This document shows, one piece after another, positions 28,226 to 36,614 of a DNA stretch of 64,000 nt. Under the pieces are notes generated by a model. The model was not told the DNA's origin and did no database searches. It was given only the letters and a program-made list of their open reading frames with translations. This DNA comes from Pseudomonas sp. (GTDB taxonomy: Bacteria; Pseudomonadota; Gammaproteobacteria; Pseudomonadales; Pseudomonadaceae): assembly GCF_002796985.1 (NCBI RefSeq), contig NZ_PEKX01000018.1, forward strand, positions 186,001 through 250,000, given 5' to 3'. Both the position numbers and the translations under genes were made by a program. Position 1 is the stretch's first letter. Each line of letters starts with the position of its first letter.

Positions 28226-28813
28226 ATGGCCGAGCCGTGCCAGTTGTACCTGAAGGTCACCATCAGCCGCCCGAGGCTTGAAGCGTTCCTCTATCAGGAA
28301 GCCAGTTCCGCCGCGTGTTTCGTGGATCTGGAAAAGTGGCTGGACAGTAATCCCCTGCGACGCGGTGGTCTGACGTGGAGCGAACTTTGCGAGCTGGGGC
28401 AGGGCACGACTGCGGCGGGCTGGGTAGCGGGTTGGAGCCGGCACCAGCGCTCGCCGGCCTGGAATCATTACGACGACAGCACTCAGACCTGGAGCCTGGG
28501 CGTGCTGGAGTTCACCGAAAGCCGGGACTGGATAGTCGGTGCGATCAACGTGCTGCGGCGGGTCGCGGAGCACAAGGACTTGCCGGGGACGGACTACCTG
28601 CTGATCTACGACTACCTGTTCGGCAAGGGCTCGGTGGTGGCCGCTGTCGAACTGGCCCCCGGCGCCTCTCGCATCCTCCAGGAGCAGCCGCCACCGCGTC
28701 TCACGGCCGAGGCTGACATGATGATGAACAGCCTGCTGCGTGCGATGGACGTGTCCGCGACCTATGCCGTACAGCGGATTTCCGACACAGATACTCACAA
28801 ACGGCGCTGCTGA
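28226..28813 (+). CDS. Orphan 195-residue protein, unknown
   Basis: A 195-residue soluble protein with no signal peptide or membrane helix. No family is recognised. It opens MAEPCQLYLKVTISRPRLEAFLYQEAS, suggesting a beta strand then helix, and is rich in Trp (SAAWNHYDD-type and DSTQTWSLGVLEF segments in the middle), with a later DYLLIYDYLFGKGSVVAAVEL strand-like stretch. AAGGGGGAA precedes the ATG, and third-position GC fits the genome, so it is likely expressed. Its stop is followed by the Fur-box promoter of the next operon, with which it is not co-regulated by position. An immunity-type or small stress protein is possible, but this is a guess. Confidence 0.6.
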   Translation: MAEPCQLYLKVTISRPRLEAFLYQEASSAACFVDLEKWLDSNPLRRGGLTWSELCELGQGTTAAGWVAGWSRHQRSPAWNHYDDSTQTWSLGVLEFTESRDWIVGAINVLRRVAEHKDLPGTDYLLIYDYLFGKGSVVAAVELAPGASRILQEQPPPRLTAEADMMMNSLLRAMDVSATYAVQRISDTDTHKRRC

Positions 28814-28819
28814 GTTCTT

Positions 28820-28845
28820 TTAATTGAGAACCAATATCATATAAT
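28820..28845 (+). promoter_or_regulatory. Fur box overlapping a TATAAT promoter
   Basis: 28820-28838 matches the 19-base Fur consensus GATAATGAGAATCATTATC at 13 of 19 positions counted by eye, including GAGAA and TATC. A perfect -10 hexamer TATAAT follows at 28840-28845. It lies about 100 bases before the DUF3649-PepSY-DUF3325 operon, a known type of iron-regulated operon. Confidence 0.6.
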
Positions 28846-28944
28846 TACGCTTTTCAATCGCGCGCCTGGGCATCGCCTGGGCCGCCTCGCAGGATTCTGT
28901 CCGATGTGCGTTTCCCCGCGACCGCTCCATCCGAGAGCCGACGC

Positions 28945-29232
28945 ATGAGCACAGCCCAAGCCGGTGCCGTCACCGCCCGTATTCTCAGTGCTGTGGTGGG
29001 GGGCTATGCCCTGGCCTACACCGCCACCGCTTTCCTCAGCGTCTACCTGCCGATGTCGCGGCCGGACCGCGTCTCGCTGTCGAGCCTTGCCTGCTTCATC
29101 GTCTGGGTCGCGGCGATCATTTATGCCTTCGGCGCGAAGAGCCCGTGGCGCGCCGTCTGGTTGCCGGTAGCACTGAGTGTTGTGCTGGGTGTGGCGGCCT
29201 TCCTGCCGGCCACTTACGGAGTGCGCCCATGA
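28945..29232 (+). CDS. DUF3649-family small membrane protein (iron-uptake operon)
   Basis: A 95-residue protein with three hydrophobic segments (VVGGYALAYTATAFLSVYLP, LSSLACFIVWVAAIIYAF and WLPVALSVVLGVAAFLP). Its size, helix layout and place directly before a PepSY membrane protein match DUF3649. Its TGA overlaps the next ATG (ATGA), so translation is coupled. Expected to be induced under iron limitation through the upstream Fur box. Role in siderophore-iron handling is inferred from context. Confidence 0.75.
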   Translation: MSTAQAGAVTARILSAVVGGYALAYTATAFLSVYLPMSRPDRVSLSSLACFIVWVAAIIYAFGAKSPWRAVWLPVALSVVLGVAAFLPATYGVRP

Positions 29233-30752
29233 GCCTGCGTCAATCGATGTCCGGCCTGCACACCTGGAGCGGGCTGCTGGTCAGCTGGATTCTCTTTGTC
29301 GTGCTGTTCTCCGGCACTGTTGCGGTGTTCGACAGGGAGCTCACCCGCTGGATGACTCCGCAGTTGCACAAGCTGGAGCAGGTGAACGTGAGTGCCGACC
29401 AGGTGCGCGAGCTGATCGTCGAGCGCGCGCCCAAGGCCCACGGCTACTGGATGCACCCGCCCACCGAGCGCATGCCTTACTGGACGGCGGGTTGGGAGCC
29501 GGCAGACTTCAGCGAGTTCCAGTCCTTCCTGGTGGATGCCCAGAGTGGCGAGGTGCTGCCCAGGACCGTCGGTGGCAACTTCTTCCTGGAGCTGCACTAC
29601 GAACTGCACGGCGGCATGCTCGGCCTCTATGTGGTCGGTGTGGCCGGGGTGTTCATGCTGGTGGCGCTGGTCAGTGGGGTGATCGTCCATCGGCGCATCT
29701 TCAAGGACTTCTTCACCCTGCGCCCGAAGGCGGCCAAGCAACGCGCCTGGCTGGATGCACACAACGTGCTGGGTGTGCTCGGGCTGCCGTTCCACCTGCT
29801 GATGGCCTACACGGGCCTGGCGATTTTCATCACCTTCTATATGACCGCCGGCATCAAGGTCGCCTACCAGAACGACATGGAGCACTTCTTCCATGACGTG
29901 CAGGGCGCCTTCGATCGCGAGGAGCTGGGGAAGCCGGCCAAGGCGCCGAAGTCCATCGACAACATGATTCTCAAGGCCCGCGAGGCCTGGGGTGGCGAGG
30001 GCCAGGTGGGCTGGATCAACATCGAGCATCCCAACGATGCGGCGGCGATGGTGCAGGTGCGCCGGGCGGTGGACAAGAGCATGGTCAACGACCAGCGCAC
30101 CGTGTCCTTCGACTCCGGCACCGGCGCGCTGCTGCATGTGCAGAAGCCCTACAAACCCGGCTACAAGACCTACGCCTGGCTGACTGGCCTGCACATGGCG
30201 CAGTTCGGCAACGACCTGCTGCGGGTGATGTATTTCGTTCTCGGCCTGGTGGGCTGCGTAATGGTGTTCGGCGGCCTGCAGGTCTGGGTCAGCAAACGTG
30301 AAGCACGCGGCCATCGTGGTGTGGCGCTGGTGCGCACACTCAATGGCGCGGTCTGTGGCGGTTTGCCGATTGCCTCGCTCGGCCTGCTGGCGGCTTCGCG
30401 CCTGCTGCCCGCCGAGTTGCTCCAACGAACCCGTTGGGAAGCCACCGCCTTCGTGGTGATCTGGTTGCTGGCTCTGGCTCACGCCTTGTGGCGTCGCGGC
30501 AGCCGCGCCATGGCCCGCGAGCAGTTCGCCGCTCTGGCGGCGCTGGCGTTGCTGCTGCCGGTGCTGAGCCTGTTCGGCCCCGAGCCGGGCCGCGTGACGA
30601 CTCACCTCGCCAATGGCGACTGGCTGATGGTCGGCATCGACCTGGGCCTGCTGCTGATCGGCGGGCTCTGCGCCTTCCTCGGCTGGCGTCTGGGGCAGAA
30701 ACGTGCCGAGCCCGCTCGCGCACGTCGGGTCCGTAACGAGGAGTACGCCTGA
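29229..30752 (+). CDS. PepSY-domain membrane protein (PiuB/FpvG-like, siderophore-iron reduction)
   Basis: A 507-residue inner-membrane protein. MSLRQSMSGLHTWSGLLVSWILFVVLFSGTVAVFDREL is the diagnostic start of PepSY-associated helix proteins; His and helix patterns repeat in LHYELHGGMLGLYVVGVAGVFMLVALVSGVIVH and in LDAHNVLGVLGLPFHLLMAYTGLAI. Conserved His in successive helices suggests haem or metal binding. Relatives such as FpvG are involved in reducing ferric siderophores in the periplasm. It is coupled to both neighbours by 4-base and 1-base overlaps. No TonB-dependent receptor is next to the operon, so the siderophore is unknown. Confidence 0.85.
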   Translation: MSLRQSMSGLHTWSGLLVSWILFVVLFSGTVAVFDRELTRWMTPQLHKLEQVNVSADQVRELIVERAPKAHGYWMHPPTERMPYWTAGWEPADFSEFQSFLVDAQSGEVLPRTVGGNFFLELHYELHGGMLGLYVVGVAGVFMLVALVSGVIVHRRIFKDFFTLRPKAAKQRAWLDAHNVLGVLGLPFHLLMAYTGLAIFITFYMTAGIKVAYQNDMEHFFHDVQGAFDREELGKPAKAPKSIDNMILKAREAWGGEGQVGWINIEHPNDAAAMVQVRRAVDKSMVNDQRTVSFDSGTGALLHVQKPYKPGYKTYAWLTGLHMAQFGNDLLRVMYFVLGLVGCVMVFGGLQVWVSKREARGHRGVALVRTLNGAVCGGLPIASLGLLAASRLLPAELLQRTRWEATAFVVIWLLALAHALWRRGSRAMAREQFAALAALALLLPVLSLFGPEPGRVTTHLANGDWLMVGIDLGLLLIGGLCAFLGWRLGQKRAEPARARRVRNEEYA

Positions 30753-31075
30753 TGCTGCTGGTATTCGGCCTCAACCTGCTGGCGCTGGCGGCGGTCTGCC
30801 TGTCGCTTTCGCGTCATCACCGCGACCTGTTCGGCAACGCGCCGTCCGAGTCCCGTGTGCGACTGTTGCGGCTCGTGGCGCTGGTCGATGGTGCGCTGGC
30901 GCTGGCCTATTCGATCCACCGCGTGGGCATCGAACTGGGCATCGTCTATTGGGCGTGCCTGCTGATGATCGGCGGTGCCGTGCTGGTCCTGCTGCTGGCC
31001 TGGCGGCCGCGCTGGGCGTTGCCGACGGCGGCGGCGATGCCGGTGATCGGCGGCGTGCTCGCCGTACTCGGCTGA
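30752..31075 (+). CDS. DUF3325-family small membrane protein
   Basis: A 107-residue protein with three helices (LLVFGLNLLALAAVCLSL, a middle segment LGIVYWACLLMIGGAVLVLLL and a terminal ALPTAAAMPVIGGVLAVLG) and the pattern SLSRHHRDLFG, typical of DUF3325 proteins at the end of PepSY operons. The ATG shares its A with the upstream stop (TGATG). It completes the three-gene iron operon. Confidence 0.75.
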   Translation: MLLVFGLNLLALAAVCLSLSRHHRDLFGNAPSESRVRLLRLVALVDGALALAYSIHRVGIELGIVYWACLLMIGGAVLVLLLAWRPRWALPTAAAMPVIGGVLAVLG

Positions 31076-31127
31076 CACCCTTGTAGGAGCGAACCGCAGT
31101 CTGCTGCGGCTAAAGGAAAACTGCTTT

Positions 31128-31208
31128 GTAGGATGGGTGGAGTTTGCGATACCCATGCTGTGTGTGCGCTGGAATCGATGGGTATCGCTGCGCTCCACGC
31201 CATCCTAC
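31128..31208. repeat. 81-base GTAGGATGG palindromic repeat
   Basis: GTAGGATGGGTGGAGTTTGC at one end is complemented by the other end (GCGCTCCACGCCATCCTAC), and inner arms GATACCCAT/ATGGGTATC also pair. It forms one long imperfect hairpin. A second copy lies at 48946-49027 and a half copy at 49320-49356. It lies between DUF3325 and the AraC gene. Confidence 0.8.
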
Positions 31209-31365
31209 GTTCGTGCTTCGTCGTTGTTTTGGTGCGGGGCTTGCCATCGATGTAGCTGGCCTGGGTGTTTCTGAGTTGCTTCTGCGTGCGCGGAATTTCC
31301 GCGGGAAAACTTCAGGAGTGGGCCATGCTCGCGAACCGTGTACCGGCAGGTACGCGGTTCAATCC

Positions 31366-32241
31366 CTATTCCTCGAACGCCTGCCGATATTCCCCCGGCG
31401 TGCCGCCGACCACCGAACGGAAACGGTTGGCGAAGTGGCTGGCGCTGGAGAAGCCGCAGGCCAGCGCAACCTGACTGAGCGGCTGGCGGGTGTCACGCAA
31501 TAGGCGTTGCGCCAGGGCCACGCGGCGGGCCAGTACGTACTGGTGCGGCGGCATGCCGAAGCTTTCGCGGAACATCCGCGCGAAGTGGTATTCCGACAGC
31601 GCCGTCTGCATCGCCAACTCGCCCAGTGATAGGGGCTGGTCCAGGCGCTGCTCGATGTAGTCGGCCACTCGTCGACGCATTGCCGGAGCCAAACCACCTT
31701 TCAGGCGGAGCCCTTCGCGCAGGCCCACCTGGTTCAGCAGCAGATGATCGATCAGGTCATGGGCCAGCGTGCTGGTGCGGATGCGCTCGCCCGGCTCGTG
31801 CCAGTCCAGCTTCACCAGCTGGCGGAAGCGTGCGGCCTGTTGCGGGTCGTCGAGGAAGGTCCGTTCGTGCAGCTGCAATTCCCGTGGCTCGCGGTCCAGC
31901 AGGCGGATGCAGCCCAGGGCGAACTGTTCCTGGTCGATGTAGAGGTGCGCCAGGCGGATGTCGCCGTTGACGATCCAGGCCGATTCGGAGCCTGCCGGCA
32001 TCACGCAGAGCTTGTCCGGCGCGCCGGTGGTGCCGGGCGCGCCACGGCGGAAGGTGCCGGTGCCATCGTTCAGGTAGCAGGACAGCGTGTGGTGGCTGGG
32101 GGCGTGGTAGTCGCGGGCGTCGTGGCTGTTGCGCCAGATCGCCGCGGACAGCCCGTCGCCCAGCTCCGCGCAACGCTCCAGGCGGGCATTGGGCGAGGCA
32201 TTCATCGACTGGAAGACTTCGAGCTGCGAAATGGCTGACAT
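31366..32241 (-). CDS. AraC-family transcriptional regulator
   Basis: A 291-residue regulator. An N-terminal cupin-like sensor region (about 25-140, HAPSHHTLSCYLNDGTGTF and KLCVMPAGSESAWIVNGDIRLAHLYI) is followed by a C-terminal AraC domain (about 190-288) with IEQRLDQPLSLGELAMQTALSEYHFARMFRESFGMPPHQYV and LSQVALACGFSSASHFANRFRSVVGGTPGEYRQ. It is divergent from an EamA transporter gene and probably controls it. The inducer is unknown. Confidence 0.87.
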   Translation of the reverse strand: MSAISQLEVFQSMNASPNARLERCAELGDGLSAAIWRNSHDARDYHAPSHHTLSCYLNDGTGTFRRGAPGTTGAPDKLCVMPAGSESAWIVNGDIRLAHLYIDQEQFALGCIRLLDREPRELQLHERTFLDDPQQAARFRQLVKLDWHEPGERIRTSTLAHDLIDHLLLNQVGLREGLRLKGGLAPAMRRRVADYIEQRLDQPLSLGELAMQTALSEYHFARMFRESFGMPPHQYVLARRVALAQRLLRDTRQPLSQVALACGFSSASHFANRFRSVVGGTPGEYRQAFEE

Positions 32242-32377
32242 GGGTGTTCCTCAATTGCCTCCACTCTACCCGCGCGGGCGCGCCTTGCCAGCCCGGTTGT
32301 CGCAATAAGCGCAAGAATCTGCAAGCCGCCGGCGGGGCAGGGCAGGAGACTGATTGGCGTGTAATCCGGAGATCGCC

Positions 32378-33277
32378 ATGAACCTCTCGCTCTACCTGCT
32401 CACTGTGCTCATCTGGGGCACCACCTGGATCGCCATCAAGCTGCAGGTCGGCGTGGTCGCCATTCCGCTGTCCATCGCCTACCGCTTCAGCCTGGCGGCG
32501 CTGGTGCTGTTCGCATTGCTGCTGGTTTCGCGGCGTTTGCAGCCGCTGGGCCGGCGCGGCCAGGCGATCTGCTTTGCCCAGGGTTTGTGCCTGTTCTGCG
32601 TGAACTTCCTGTGCTTCTACACCGCCAGCCAATGGATCCCCAGCGGACTGGTCGCCGTGGTGTTCTCCACCGCGACGCTGTGGAACGCGCTGAACTCGCG
32701 AGTTTTCTTCGGCCAGCGCATCGCTCCCAATGTGCTGGGCGGCGGGGCGTTCGGTCTGGCGGGGCTGGCTTTGCTGTTCTGGCCGGAGCTGTCCGGGCAC
32801 CAGGCGACGCCGGAAACCTTCTACGGGCTGGGATTGGCGCTGCTGGGCACGCTGTGTTTCTCGGCGGGCAACCTGCTCTCCAGCCTGCAACAGAAAGCTG
32901 GGCTGCGGCCGCTGTCGACCAACGCCTGGGGCATGCTTTACGGATCGCTGATCCTGCTGGTGATCTGCCTGGTGCGGGGCGTGCCGCTGACCTTCGACAG
33001 CAGTGCGCAGTACGTCTGGTCGCTGCTGTACCTGGCGATTCCCGGCTCGGTGATCGGTTTCACCGCCTACCTGACGCTGGTCGGGCGCATGGGGCCGGAG
33101 CGCGCGGCCTACTGCACCGTGCTGTTCCCGGTGGTGGCGCTTAACGTCTCGGCCTATGCCGAGGGCTATCAATGGACGCTGCCGGCGCTGGCCGGCCTGG
33201 CGCTGGTGATGGCGGGCAACGTACTGGTGTTCCGCAAGCCGAAGTCGAAGATGACGCCGCAACCGGCACGGGCGTGA
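32378..33277 (+). CDS. EamA/DMT-family transporter
   Basis: A 299-residue ten-helix transporter with two EamA repeats. Start MNLSLYLLTVLIWGTTWIAIKLQVG is classical (WGxxW in helix 1), and GSVIGFTAYLTLVGRMGPERAAYCTVLFPVVALNVSA marks the second repeat. The ATG at 32378 follows CCGGAG. A terminator follows the stop. It is divergent from the AraC regulator. Probable exporter of a small metabolite. Confidence 0.88.
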   Translation: MNLSLYLLTVLIWGTTWIAIKLQVGVVAIPLSIAYRFSLAALVLFALLLVSRRLQPLGRRGQAICFAQGLCLFCVNFLCFYTASQWIPSGLVAVVFSTATLWNALNSRVFFGQRIAPNVLGGGAFGLAGLALLFWPELSGHQATPETFYGLGLALLGTLCFSAGNLLSSLQQKAGLRPLSTNAWGMLYGSLILLVICLVRGVPLTFDSSAQYVWSLLYLAIPGSVIGFTAYLTLVGRMGPERAAYCTVLFPVVALNVSAYAEGYQWTLPALAGLALVMAGNVLVFRKPKSKMTPQPARA

Positions 33278-33288
33278 GCAGCGCGAAC

Positions 33289-33311
33289 GGCTGGAGAGTC
33301 TCCAGCCTTTT
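33289..33311 (+). terminator. Rho-independent terminator after the EamA gene
   Basis: Perfect seven-base stem GGCTGGA/TCCAGCC around GAGTC, followed by TTTT. It serves the convergent gap with the esterase gene. Confidence 0.65.
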
Positions 33312-33326
33312 GCGTTTGAGGCCCGA

Positions 33327-34016
33327 TCAGAGCGATCGGGCGGCCTCGTCGATCAGTGCAGACACTTCACCGGCCCGCGATGCCAGCGAGGCATGGCTGC
33401 AATCCAGCGTCACCACCTTCCGCGGGTTCATCCGCGCGGCCATGCGCTGCTGGTTGGCGGGCGCGATCATCCGGTCCGCGCTGGACAGTTGGTACCACGA
33501 CGGTCTGTTCTTCCACGCCGGGCTGCTGACCGTGTCGCCGAAGGTGCTGGCCAGCGGCGCCTTCTGGGTCACCGTCATCACCAGTGCCTCGTCGGCGCTC
33601 AGGTCCTGGCAGAAGCTTTCGTGGAACTTGTCGGCCTTTATCCACAGGTAACCGTCGCTGTCGGGTTCCAGATTGGGCGCGGCTTCGGGCAGGTGCTCCT
33701 GAGTGATGTCGCCGGGGCTTTCCCCGGCATCCGGGGCGAAGGCCGCGATATAGACCAGCCCGGCGACCTGTGGATGGCTGCCGGCCTGGCTGATCACCGC
33801 GCCGCCGTAGGAATGGCCGACCAGCAGGACGGGGCCCTTCTGCTGCGCGATCATTTTCGTCGTGCGTTCGACGTCGTTGGCCAGCGAGGTCAGTGGCAGC
33901 TCCACTGCGTGCAGGCCGGTGTGGCCCAGCCGCGTCAGCTCGACGATGACCTTGCTCCAGTGCGCGGCGCCACCCCAGAAGCCGTGGACCAGGACGATGG
34001 TGGGCAATTCGCTCAT
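33327..34016 (-). CDS. Alpha/beta hydrolase (small esterase, signal-less)
   Basis: A 229-residue alpha/beta hydrolase. HGFWGGAAHW forms the oxyanion loop, LLVGHSYGG places the nucleophile Ser69, and TLDCSHASLASRAGEV gives the catalytic His near the end. It resembles the AB_hydrolase_6 (EstC/salicylate esterase-like) family of small esterases. The start at 34016 follows GAGGAG. No signal peptide, so cytosolic. The natural ester is unknown, and the neighbours give no clear clue. Confidence 0.82.
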   Translation of the reverse strand: MSELPTIVLVHGFWGGAAHWSKVIVELTRLGHTGLHAVELPLTSLANDVERTTKMIAQQKGPVLLVGHSYGGAVISQAGSHPQVAGLVYIAAFAPDAGESPGDITQEHLPEAAPNLEPDSDGYLWIKADKFHESFCQDLSADEALVMTVTQKAPLASTFGDTVSSPAWKNRPSWYQLSSADRMIAPANQQRMAARMNPRKVVTLDCSHASLASRAGEVSALIDEAARSL

Positions 34017-34112
34017 AGGCTGCTCCTCAAGGGACGCCTGCCCGGCCGGGCAGGCGTAATAAGGATAGGTGCGCTGTGCGGCGCGACGCGGCAGCCGGAT
34101 GAGTGGTGGGGA

Positions 34113-35087
34113 TCAGCCCTTCCACACCGGCGGATTGACCAGGTTCTTCGGCCGCTCGCCACGCAGGGCGGCTTCGAAGTTGTCCAGCGCGCACTCGGCC
34201 ATGGCCTGGCGGGTTTCATGGGTGGCCGAGCCGATGTGCGGCAGGGTCACGGCGTTGGGCAGGGCGAACAGCGGCGATTCGGCCAGCGGTTCCTTCTCGT
34301 AGACGTCCAGGCCGGCAGCGAGAATGCGTTTCTCCTGCAGTGCTTCTACCAGTGCGGCCTCATCGATCACCTGACCACGGGCGATGTTGACCAGAATGCC
34401 GGTGGGTTTCATCAGCTCCAGCTCGCGCTTGCCGATCAGCTTTCGGGTCTTCTCCGCCAGCGGCACCACCACGCAGACGAAATCCGCCTCGCCGAGCAAC
34501 TCCTCGAAGCCGCAGAAGCGCGCGCCGAGTTCCTGCTCCAGCTCGGGCTTGCGGCTGTTGCCGTGGTAGAGGATGTCCATGTTGAAGCCGAAACGACCTC
34601 GGCGGGCGATGGCCGCGCCGATGCGGCCGAGGCCGAGGATGCCGAGCTTCTTGCCATGCACGTCGACGCCGAAGTGCTGGGCATCCACGGTGCGCTTCCA
34701 TTGCCCGGCCTTGGTCCAGGCGTCCAGCTCGGCGGTGCGCCGGGCGGCGGCCATGATCAGGGCGAAGCCGAGGTCGGCGGTGGTCTCGGTGAGCACGTCG
34801 GGGGTGTTGGTCAGCGGGATGCCGCGCTGGTTCAGGTAGTTCAGGTCGTAGTTGTCGTAGCCCACCGAGACGCTGGAAATGACCTCCAGTTGTGCGGCCT
34901 GGGCCAGTTGCTTCTCGCCCAGCGGGCGGCCGACGCCGATCATGCCGTGGGTGGTCGGCAGAGCGGCGGCCAATTGCGCGTCGACATCGCCCAGCTTGGG
35001 GTCGAGCACGGTGACGTTGAACTGGCTGCGCAGGCGGTCGAGGTGTTCCGGGGCAAGGCGGCTGAAGACGAAGACGTTCTTTTTCAT
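34113..35087 (-). CDS. 2-hydroxyacid dehydrogenase (2-ketogluconate reductase/GhrB-like)
   Basis: A 324-residue NAD(P)H-dependent D-2-hydroxyacid dehydrogenase. The Rossmann motif GILGLGRIGAAIAR (about 149-162) and the catalytic triad are visible: Arg in NIARGQVIDE, Glu in GLDVYEKEPL and His in LPHIGSAT. The motif set VSVGYDNYDL and GNSRKPELE fits the glyoxylate/2-ketogluconate reductase group (GhrB, TkrA), which reduces glyoxylate, hydroxypyruvate or 2-ketogluconate. Transcribed in the same direction as the esterase, but 96 bases apart. The exact substrate is not fixed by sequence. Confidence 0.87.
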   Translation of the reverse strand: MKKNVFVFSRLAPEHLDRLRSQFNVTVLDPKLGDVDAQLAAALPTTHGMIGVGRPLGEKQLAQAAQLEVISSVSVGYDNYDLNYLNQRGIPLTNTPDVLTETTADLGFALIMAAARRTAELDAWTKAGQWKRTVDAQHFGVDVHGKKLGILGLGRIGAAIARRGRFGFNMDILYHGNSRKPELEQELGARFCGFEELLGEADFVCVVVPLAEKTRKLIGKRELELMKPTGILVNIARGQVIDEAALVEALQEKRILAAGLDVYEKEPLAESPLFALPNAVTLPHIGSATHETRQAMAECALDNFEAALRGERPKNLVNPPVWKG

Positions 35088-35195
35088 GGCTCTCGGACGG
35101 CAGGGAGGCGGAGGGGGCTTAACCCTATCACTGCCGAGCTAGAGCGGCGCAAGGCTGGCGTGCGCGCCGGGCGATTATCGACCGCTGTGGTGCTT

Positions 35196-35272
35196 GTAGG
35201 AGCGAGCTTGCTCGCGAACCGCTTGGCGCCGAAGTCGCCGGGGAGCCTGTTCGCGAGCAAGCTCGCTCCTAC
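35196..35272. repeat. REP doublet
   Basis: Two inverted GTAGGAGCGAGCTTGCTCGCGAAC-type units (35196-35219 and the complement ending at 35272) around a short spacer. It is the same unit as at 5967. Confidence 0.85.
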
Positions 35273-35309
35273 AGGTTCGGGGGATTTCGGGGGGAGGAGG
35301 GTGGGTTCA

Positions 35310-35361
35310 CGGGCAAGCTCACTGAACACCGGGGTAGGGAGTTACACAGTGAGCTTGCCCG
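35310..35361. repeat. Palindrome CGGGCAAGCTCACTG / CAGTGAGCTTGCCCG
   Basis: Perfect 15-base inverted arms (35310-35324 and 35347-35361) around a 22-base loop. It looks like a diverged REP pair next to the doublet at 35196. No T-tract. Confidence 0.7.
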
Positions 35362-35383
35362 CGAAACACGGCGAAAAGGTCCG

Positions 35384-36319
35384 TCAGGGTCCCACATCGG
35401 CGAGGCCGGCGCCATCGGCCTGGAGCACGCCGGGGAGGTTTTCGCGCAGGTACGCGACCCAGGTCTTGATCTTCGCATCCAGGTACTGGCGCGAAGGGTA
35501 CAGCGCGTAGACGTTGAGGATCTGCAACTTGTAGTGCGGCAGCACGCGGACCAGCGAACCATCGCGCAGGCCGTCGATGGCCGAATACACGGGCAGGGCG
35601 CTGATGCCCATGCCCGAACCGATGGCTTCGGTCATGGCGTCGCCGACGTTCACCTGGAAGGGCGAAGGCCCGAGGGTGATCATTTCCTGGCCGTTGGGGC
35701 CGTCGAACAGCCACTTGTCCAGTGGCAACACTGGGCTGATCAGGCGCAGGCAGTCGTGCTCCAGCAGCTCCGTCGGCGTTTTCGGCGTGCCGCGCCGGGC
35801 CAGGTAGTCGGGCGAGGCGCAAAGGATGCTGTAGGTCTCGCCGATGCGCTGGGACACCAGGCCCGAGTCGGGTAGTTCCGAGGCGACCACGATGGCCACG
35901 TCGAAACCTTCGTCGAGCAGGTCCGGCACGCGGTTGGCCATGGTCAGCTCGAAAGTGACCTCCGGGTGCAGTTGGCGGTAGTTGGCGATGGCGCGGATCA
36001 CGTAGTGCTGGCCGATGCCGGTCATCGAGTGCACGCGCAGGCGGCCGGCGGGGCGGGCGTGGGCGTCGCTGGCCTCGGCTTCGGCTTCCTCGACGTAGGC
36101 GAGGATCTGTTCGCAGCGCAGCAGGTAGCGCTGACCGGCCTCGGTGAGGGCGATGCGCCGGGTGGTGCGGTTGAGCAGGCGGGTGCGCAGGTGCGATTCG
36201 AGATTGGCGACCGCGCGGGATACGTAGGCGGTGGTGGTGTTCAACTGTTGCGCGGCGGCGGTGAAACTGCCGGTTTCCGCGACACAGGCGAACGCACGCA
36301 TGGTCTGCAGTGTGTCCAT
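35384..36319 (-). CDS. LysR-family regulator (AaeR-like)
   Basis: A 311-residue LysR protein. The helix-turn-helix lies in the first 60 residues (TMRAFACVAETGSFTAAAQQLNTTTAYVSRAVANLESHLRTRLLNRTTRRIALTEAG), followed by a two-lobed ligand domain with LRVHSMTGIGQHYV and LSLLDEGFDVAIVV-like segments. The ATG at 36319 follows GAGG. It is divergent from the NodT-FUSC-DUF1656-HlyD efflux operon, exactly as AaeR is from AaeXAB, so it most likely activates that operon in response to an aromatic acid or similar compound. Confidence 0.87.
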   Translation of the reverse strand: MDTLQTMRAFACVAETGSFTAAAQQLNTTTAYVSRAVANLESHLRTRLLNRTTRRIALTEAGQRYLLRCEQILAYVEEAEAEASDAHARPAGRLRVHSMTGIGQHYVIRAIANYRQLHPEVTFELTMANRVPDLLDEGFDVAIVVASELPDSGLVSQRIGETYSILCASPDYLARRGTPKTPTELLEHDCLRLISPVLPLDKWLFDGPNGQEMITLGPSPFQVNVGDAMTEAIGSGMGISALPVYSAIDGLRDGSLVRVLPHYKLQILNVYALYPSRQYLDAKIKTWVAYLRENLPGVLQADGAGLADVGP

Positions 36320-36459
36320 TGAGGCCTCGTCAGTGGGGCGTCTGTCCCGGGTGGCGACGCCAATGAAGCGATAAGTCGTCGCCGGCGGCATGTCCTTGAT
36401 GGGGGGCAATGCGCGGAGCAGAGCGGGGGCGGCCTATTGTCACATGGATGAAGACACAC

Positions 36460-36486
36460 ATTGTTTCATTATCGGTAATAAACAAT
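36460..36486. promoter_or_regulatory. Candidate LysR operator, ATTGTTT-N13-AAACAAT
   Basis: A perfect 7-base inverted repeat with 13-base AT-rich spacer, centrally placed in the 295-base region between the LysR gene and the efflux operon (about 140 bases from each start). LysR sites typically follow a T-N11-A pattern within such a palindrome. Confidence 0.6.
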
Positions 36487-36614
36487 CACAAATCAGCCGG
36501 CTTATCCGTTCCCTTCCCCATCCCTAGAATTCAATCGCCGCCAGTGGCTTTGCCGGCACCTCCACGCTTAAAAGCCCCACGCTGAAAAGCTAGACCACTT
36601 CCAGGACCTCCACC

